A stretch of DNA of 64,000 bases, taken from positions 1-64,000 of the forward strand of contig PABK01000006.1 of the NCBI GenBank assembly GCA_002699145.1, in the 5' to 3' direction. Below are positions 61,684-64,000 of this stretch, one piece after another (position 1 is the first letter of the stretch; each line of letters opens with the position of its first letter). The translations under genes and the position numbers were made by a program. The DNA comes from Halioglobus sp. GTDB taxonomy: Bacteria; Pseudomonadota; Gammaproteobacteria; Pseudomonadales; Halieaceae. Below the pieces are notes generated by a model. That model had not been told where the DNA came from, did not search any database, and worked only from the letters and a program-made list of their open reading frames with translations.

Positions 61684-64000
61684 ATGCAGCGCTGCTCCAC
61701 CACCTGCCCCTACTGCGGCGTCGGCTGTGGCGTCGTCGCCGCATACGATTCCGCCGGCGACGACGTGCGCAGCGTCAGCGTCTCGGGAGAGAAGAATCAT
61801 CCCGCCAATGCCGGCCGCCTGTGTGTAAAGGGAACCGCGCTGGCTGAAACCCTGTCTACACAGGGCCGCCTCCTGTACCCCCGCCTTGGCGGCAGGCAGT
61901 TACACTGGGACGCCGCCCTGGACGAGGTCGCGCAGCGCCTGCGCGACACCCGGCGCGAGCACGGCCCGCAATCCATCGCGTTCTACCTGTCCGGGCAACT
62001 GCTCACCGAGGACTACTACGTCGCCAACAAGCTGATGAAGGGCTTTCTGGGCAGCGCCAATGTCGACACCAACTCGCGGCTGTGCATGTCTTCGGCGGTG
62101 GCGGCCTACCAGCGCGCCTTCGGCGAGGATGTCGTGCCCTGCAACTACCAGGACCTGGAATCCTGCGACCTGCTGGTGATGGTGGGTTCCAACGCGGCGT
62201 GGACGCACCCGGTGCTGTACCAGCGCGTCGTCGCGGCAAAACAGGCCAATCCGCACAAGCGTGTGGTGGTCATCGATACCCGGCGCACCGCCAGCTGCGA
62301 CGTCGCCGACCTATTCCTGCAGGTCAGGCCGGGGACCGATGCCGCGCTGTTCGGCGGCCTGTTGCAGTTTCTCACCAACCACGGAGCACTGGACGAGCGC
62401 TACATCGCCGCGCACACCCAGGGCCTGGCCGACGCCCTGGCGGCCACCGCCGCCTGCGACCTGGACGCGGTGAGCGCCGCCACCGGGCTTGCGCACGAGG
62501 CCCTGCAGACCTTCTATACCTGGTACGCGAACACCCCCGCCACCGTGACCCTGTACTCCCAGGGCATCAACCAGTCCCGCACCGGCAGCGACAACTGCAA
62601 CGCCATCATCAACTGCCACCTGGCGACCGGGCGGATCGGCAAGCCGGGTGCGGGACCGTTCTCCATCACCGGCCAACCCAACGCCATGGGCGGGCGGGAA
62701 GTCGGTGGACTGGCCAACCAACTCGCCGCGCACCGCGGCTTTGACGCGCAGGACGTCGACGCCGTCGGCCGTTTCTGGCGCGCCACTGACATGGCCAGCG
62801 CGCCGGGACACAAAGCCGTGGACCTGTTCCAGGCGGTGGAGCGCGGCGAGATCAAATTCCTCTGGATCATGGCCACCAACCCGGTAGTGAGCCTGCCCGA
62901 CGCCACGCGCGTGGCCAGGGCATTGCAACGCTGCGACTTCGTCGTGGTCTCGGACTGCAGCGCGGACACCGCGACCGCGCAGTTGGCCGACCTGCTGCTG
63001 CCCGCCGCCGGCTGGGGCGAGAAAGCCGGCACCGTCACCAACTCGGAGCGGGTGATCTCGCGGCAACGCAAATTCGCGCAGCCGCCCGGTGAAGCCAGGC
63101 CGGACTGGTGGATCGTGACGCAGGTGGCGCGCCGCCTGGGTCACGCGGACGCCTTCGACTACGACAGCCCCGCCGCCATTTTCCGCGAACACGCGGCCCT
63201 GTCCGGCTTCGAAAACCAGGGAGCGCGCTGCTTCGATATCAGCCCGCTGGCCGGCCTGAGTGACGACGAGTACGAGGCGCTGCCACCGCAGCGCTGGCCG
63301 CTGGCAGCGACGGGGGCGGCAGGCCCGCCCGAACAGCCCTTCGCCGACGGCCGTTTCCCGACGCCCGACGGCCGCGCGCGCTTCGTTGCGGTGCACCCCG
63401 TCGCGCCGGCGGCGGACGGCCGCTTCGTGGTCAACACCGGCCGCCTGCGCGACCAGTGGCACACCATGACGCGCACCGGCACGGTGCCGCGCCTGTCGCG
63501 CCACCGCGATTTTTTCGCTATCAGCATCAACCCGGAGGATGCGCGCGAACTGGGGCTGGACGAGGAATCCCTGGCGCGGCTGGGCAACGAACGCGGCACC
63601 GTGGTCGGCGTCCCCGCGCCGGACCCGGACCTGCCGCGCGGACAGGTCTGGGTGCCCATTCACTGGAGCGGGCCCTTCGCAGCCGCCGGCCGGGTCAACG
63701 ATCTCATCGCGCCCCTGACCGACCCGGTATCCGGCCAGCCGCAATCCAAGTTCGCGCTGGCGCAGCTGACGCGCGAGGCCCCGGCCTGCTGGGGCATGCT
63801 GTTCTCGCGCCGTCCACTGGAACTGGCGGGCACGGACTACTGGTCACGCCTGCAGGTGGCCGGCGGTCACCTCGCCCTGCTCGCACACAGCCGCCCGGCT
63901 TCCCGGCTCGCAGCGCAGTTGGACGCCGTGCTGTCACAACCCGACCTCAAACCGGTCAGCTACCAGGACGAGGCGAGCGGGGACCTCAGGCGGCTGTGGC
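61684..64000 (+). CDS. nasA: Assimilatory nitrate reductase catalytic subunit (3' end beyond window)
   Basis: Molybdopterin oxidoreductase reducing nitrate to nitrite with bis-MGD and a [4Fe-4S] cluster. The cluster ligands are at the N-terminus (CSTTCPYCGVGC and GRLCVKG). The cofactor-binding parts follow: TNSRLCMSSAVAAYQRAFGEDVVPCNY, DLLVMVGSNAAWTHPVLYQR, QGINQSRTGSDNCNAIINCHLATGRIGKPGAGPFSITGQPNAMGGREVGGL, and the dinucleotide-binding domain from about residue 590 (FVVNTGRLRDQWHTMTRTG). About 772 codons are present without a stop; a C-terminal BFD [2Fe-2S] domain, found in many NasA proteins, may follow. Start ATG at 61684. Confidence 0.95.
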   Translation, partial: MQRCSTTCPYCGVGCGVVAAYDSAGDDVRSVSVSGEKNHPANAGRLCVKGTALAETLSTQGRLLYPRLGGRQLHWDAALDEVAQRLRDTRREHGPQSIAFYLSGQLLTEDYYVANKLMKGFLGSANVDTNSRLCMSSAVAAYQRAFGEDVVPCNYQDLESCDLLVMVGSNAAWTHPVLYQRVVAAKQANPHKRVVVIDTRRTASCDVADLFLQVRPGTDAALFGGLLQFLTNHGALDERYIAAHTQGLADALAATAACDLDAVSAATGLAHEALQTFYTWYANTPATVTLYSQGINQSRTGSDNCNAIINCHLATGRIGKPGAGPFSITGQPNAMGGREVGGLANQLAAHRGFDAQDVDAVGRFWRATDMASAPGHKAVDLFQAVERGEIKFLWIMATNPVVSLPDATRVARALQRCDFVVVSDCSADTATAQLADLLLPAAGWGEKAGTVTNSERVISRQRKFAQPPGEARPDWWIVTQVARRLGHADAFDYDSPAAIFREHAALSGFENQGARCFDISPLAGLSDDEYEALPPQRWPLAATGAAGPPEQPFADGRFPTPDGRARFVAVHPVAPAADGRFVVNTGRLRDQWHTMTRTGTVPRLSRHRDFFAISINPEDARELGLDEESLARLGNERGTVVGVPAPDPDLPRGQVWVPIHWSGPFAAAGRVNDLIAPLTDPVSGQPQSKFALAQLTREAPACWGMLFSRRPLELAGTDYWSRLQVAGGHLALLAHSRPASRLAAQLDAVLSQPDLKPVSYQDEASGDLRRLW

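Noticed and set aside
58785-61703. Long antisense open frame opposite nirB and nirD
   Set aside because: Same reason: biased composition with no domains, while NirB motifs are complete on the plus strand.

Overview
The window is high-GC DNA from a gammaproteobacterium, most likely a marine heterotroph of the Cellvibrionales/Halieaceae kind. The evidence is the gene order hrcA-grpE-dnaK-dnaJ-dapB next to recN-fur-bamE-rnfH-ratA-smpB-ssrA, a Pseudomonas-like Fur, a fimT-pilV-pilW-pilX-pilY1-pilE cluster, and a full assimilatory nitrate pathway. The taxonomy is inferred from gene content and protein style only.

Layout. (1) 1-89 is what looks like the end of an IS21-type insertion sequence abutting a 5'-truncated ApbE-like gene. 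(2) 0.8-12 kb is housekeeping: an enoyl-CoA hydratase-like protein, tag, a MATE exporter, a double-headed TetR regulator, tesB, two histidine phosphatases overlapping aceK, a luciferase-like monooxygenase and the thioredoxin-like chaperone CnoX/YbbN. (3) 11.3-17.3 kb is dapB and the heat-shock set dnaJ-dnaK-grpE-hrcA, with a near-consensus sigma-32 promoter before grpE. (4) 17.4-28.4 kb holds recN, fur, bamE, rnfH, ratA, an NSS transporter, smpB, an outer-membrane DUF481 protein, a 1260-residue AsmA-like protein and ssrA (tmRNA). (5) 28.4-43.2 kb, starting directly after the 3' end of ssrA, is a visibly lower-GC accessory block: a LuxR-type regulator, a TonB receptor, four SDRs, two luciferase-like monooxygenases, three VOC proteins, a SnoaL/BaiE-like protein, an SRPBCC protein and a BaiCD/enoate-reductase-like flavoprotein. 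It reads as a dedicated catabolic system, with steroid- or terpenoid-like chemistry suspected. (6) 43.2-50.5 kb is the minor-pilin/PilY1 operon. (7) 50.5-64 kb is nitrate assimilation: porin, nasT, nasS, nrtA, nrtB, nrtC, a FAD reductase, nirB, nirD and nasA, which runs off the window.

Regulation visible in the DNA is richest in the nitrate region. Upstream of the porin there are an NtrC-like site, a sigma-54 -24/-12 element, and an RNA leader with an ANTAR-type hexaloop hairpin that is mutually exclusive with a strong intrinsic terminator. NasT, encoded just downstream, is the obvious antiterminator. A second NtrC palindrome, sigma-54-like element and hexaloop hairpin precede nrtA. The parts form one circuit: nitrogen limitation (NtrC/sigma-54) and nitrate (NasS/NasT) jointly gate nitrate entry through the outer membrane, import by NrtABC, and reduction by NasA and NirBD.
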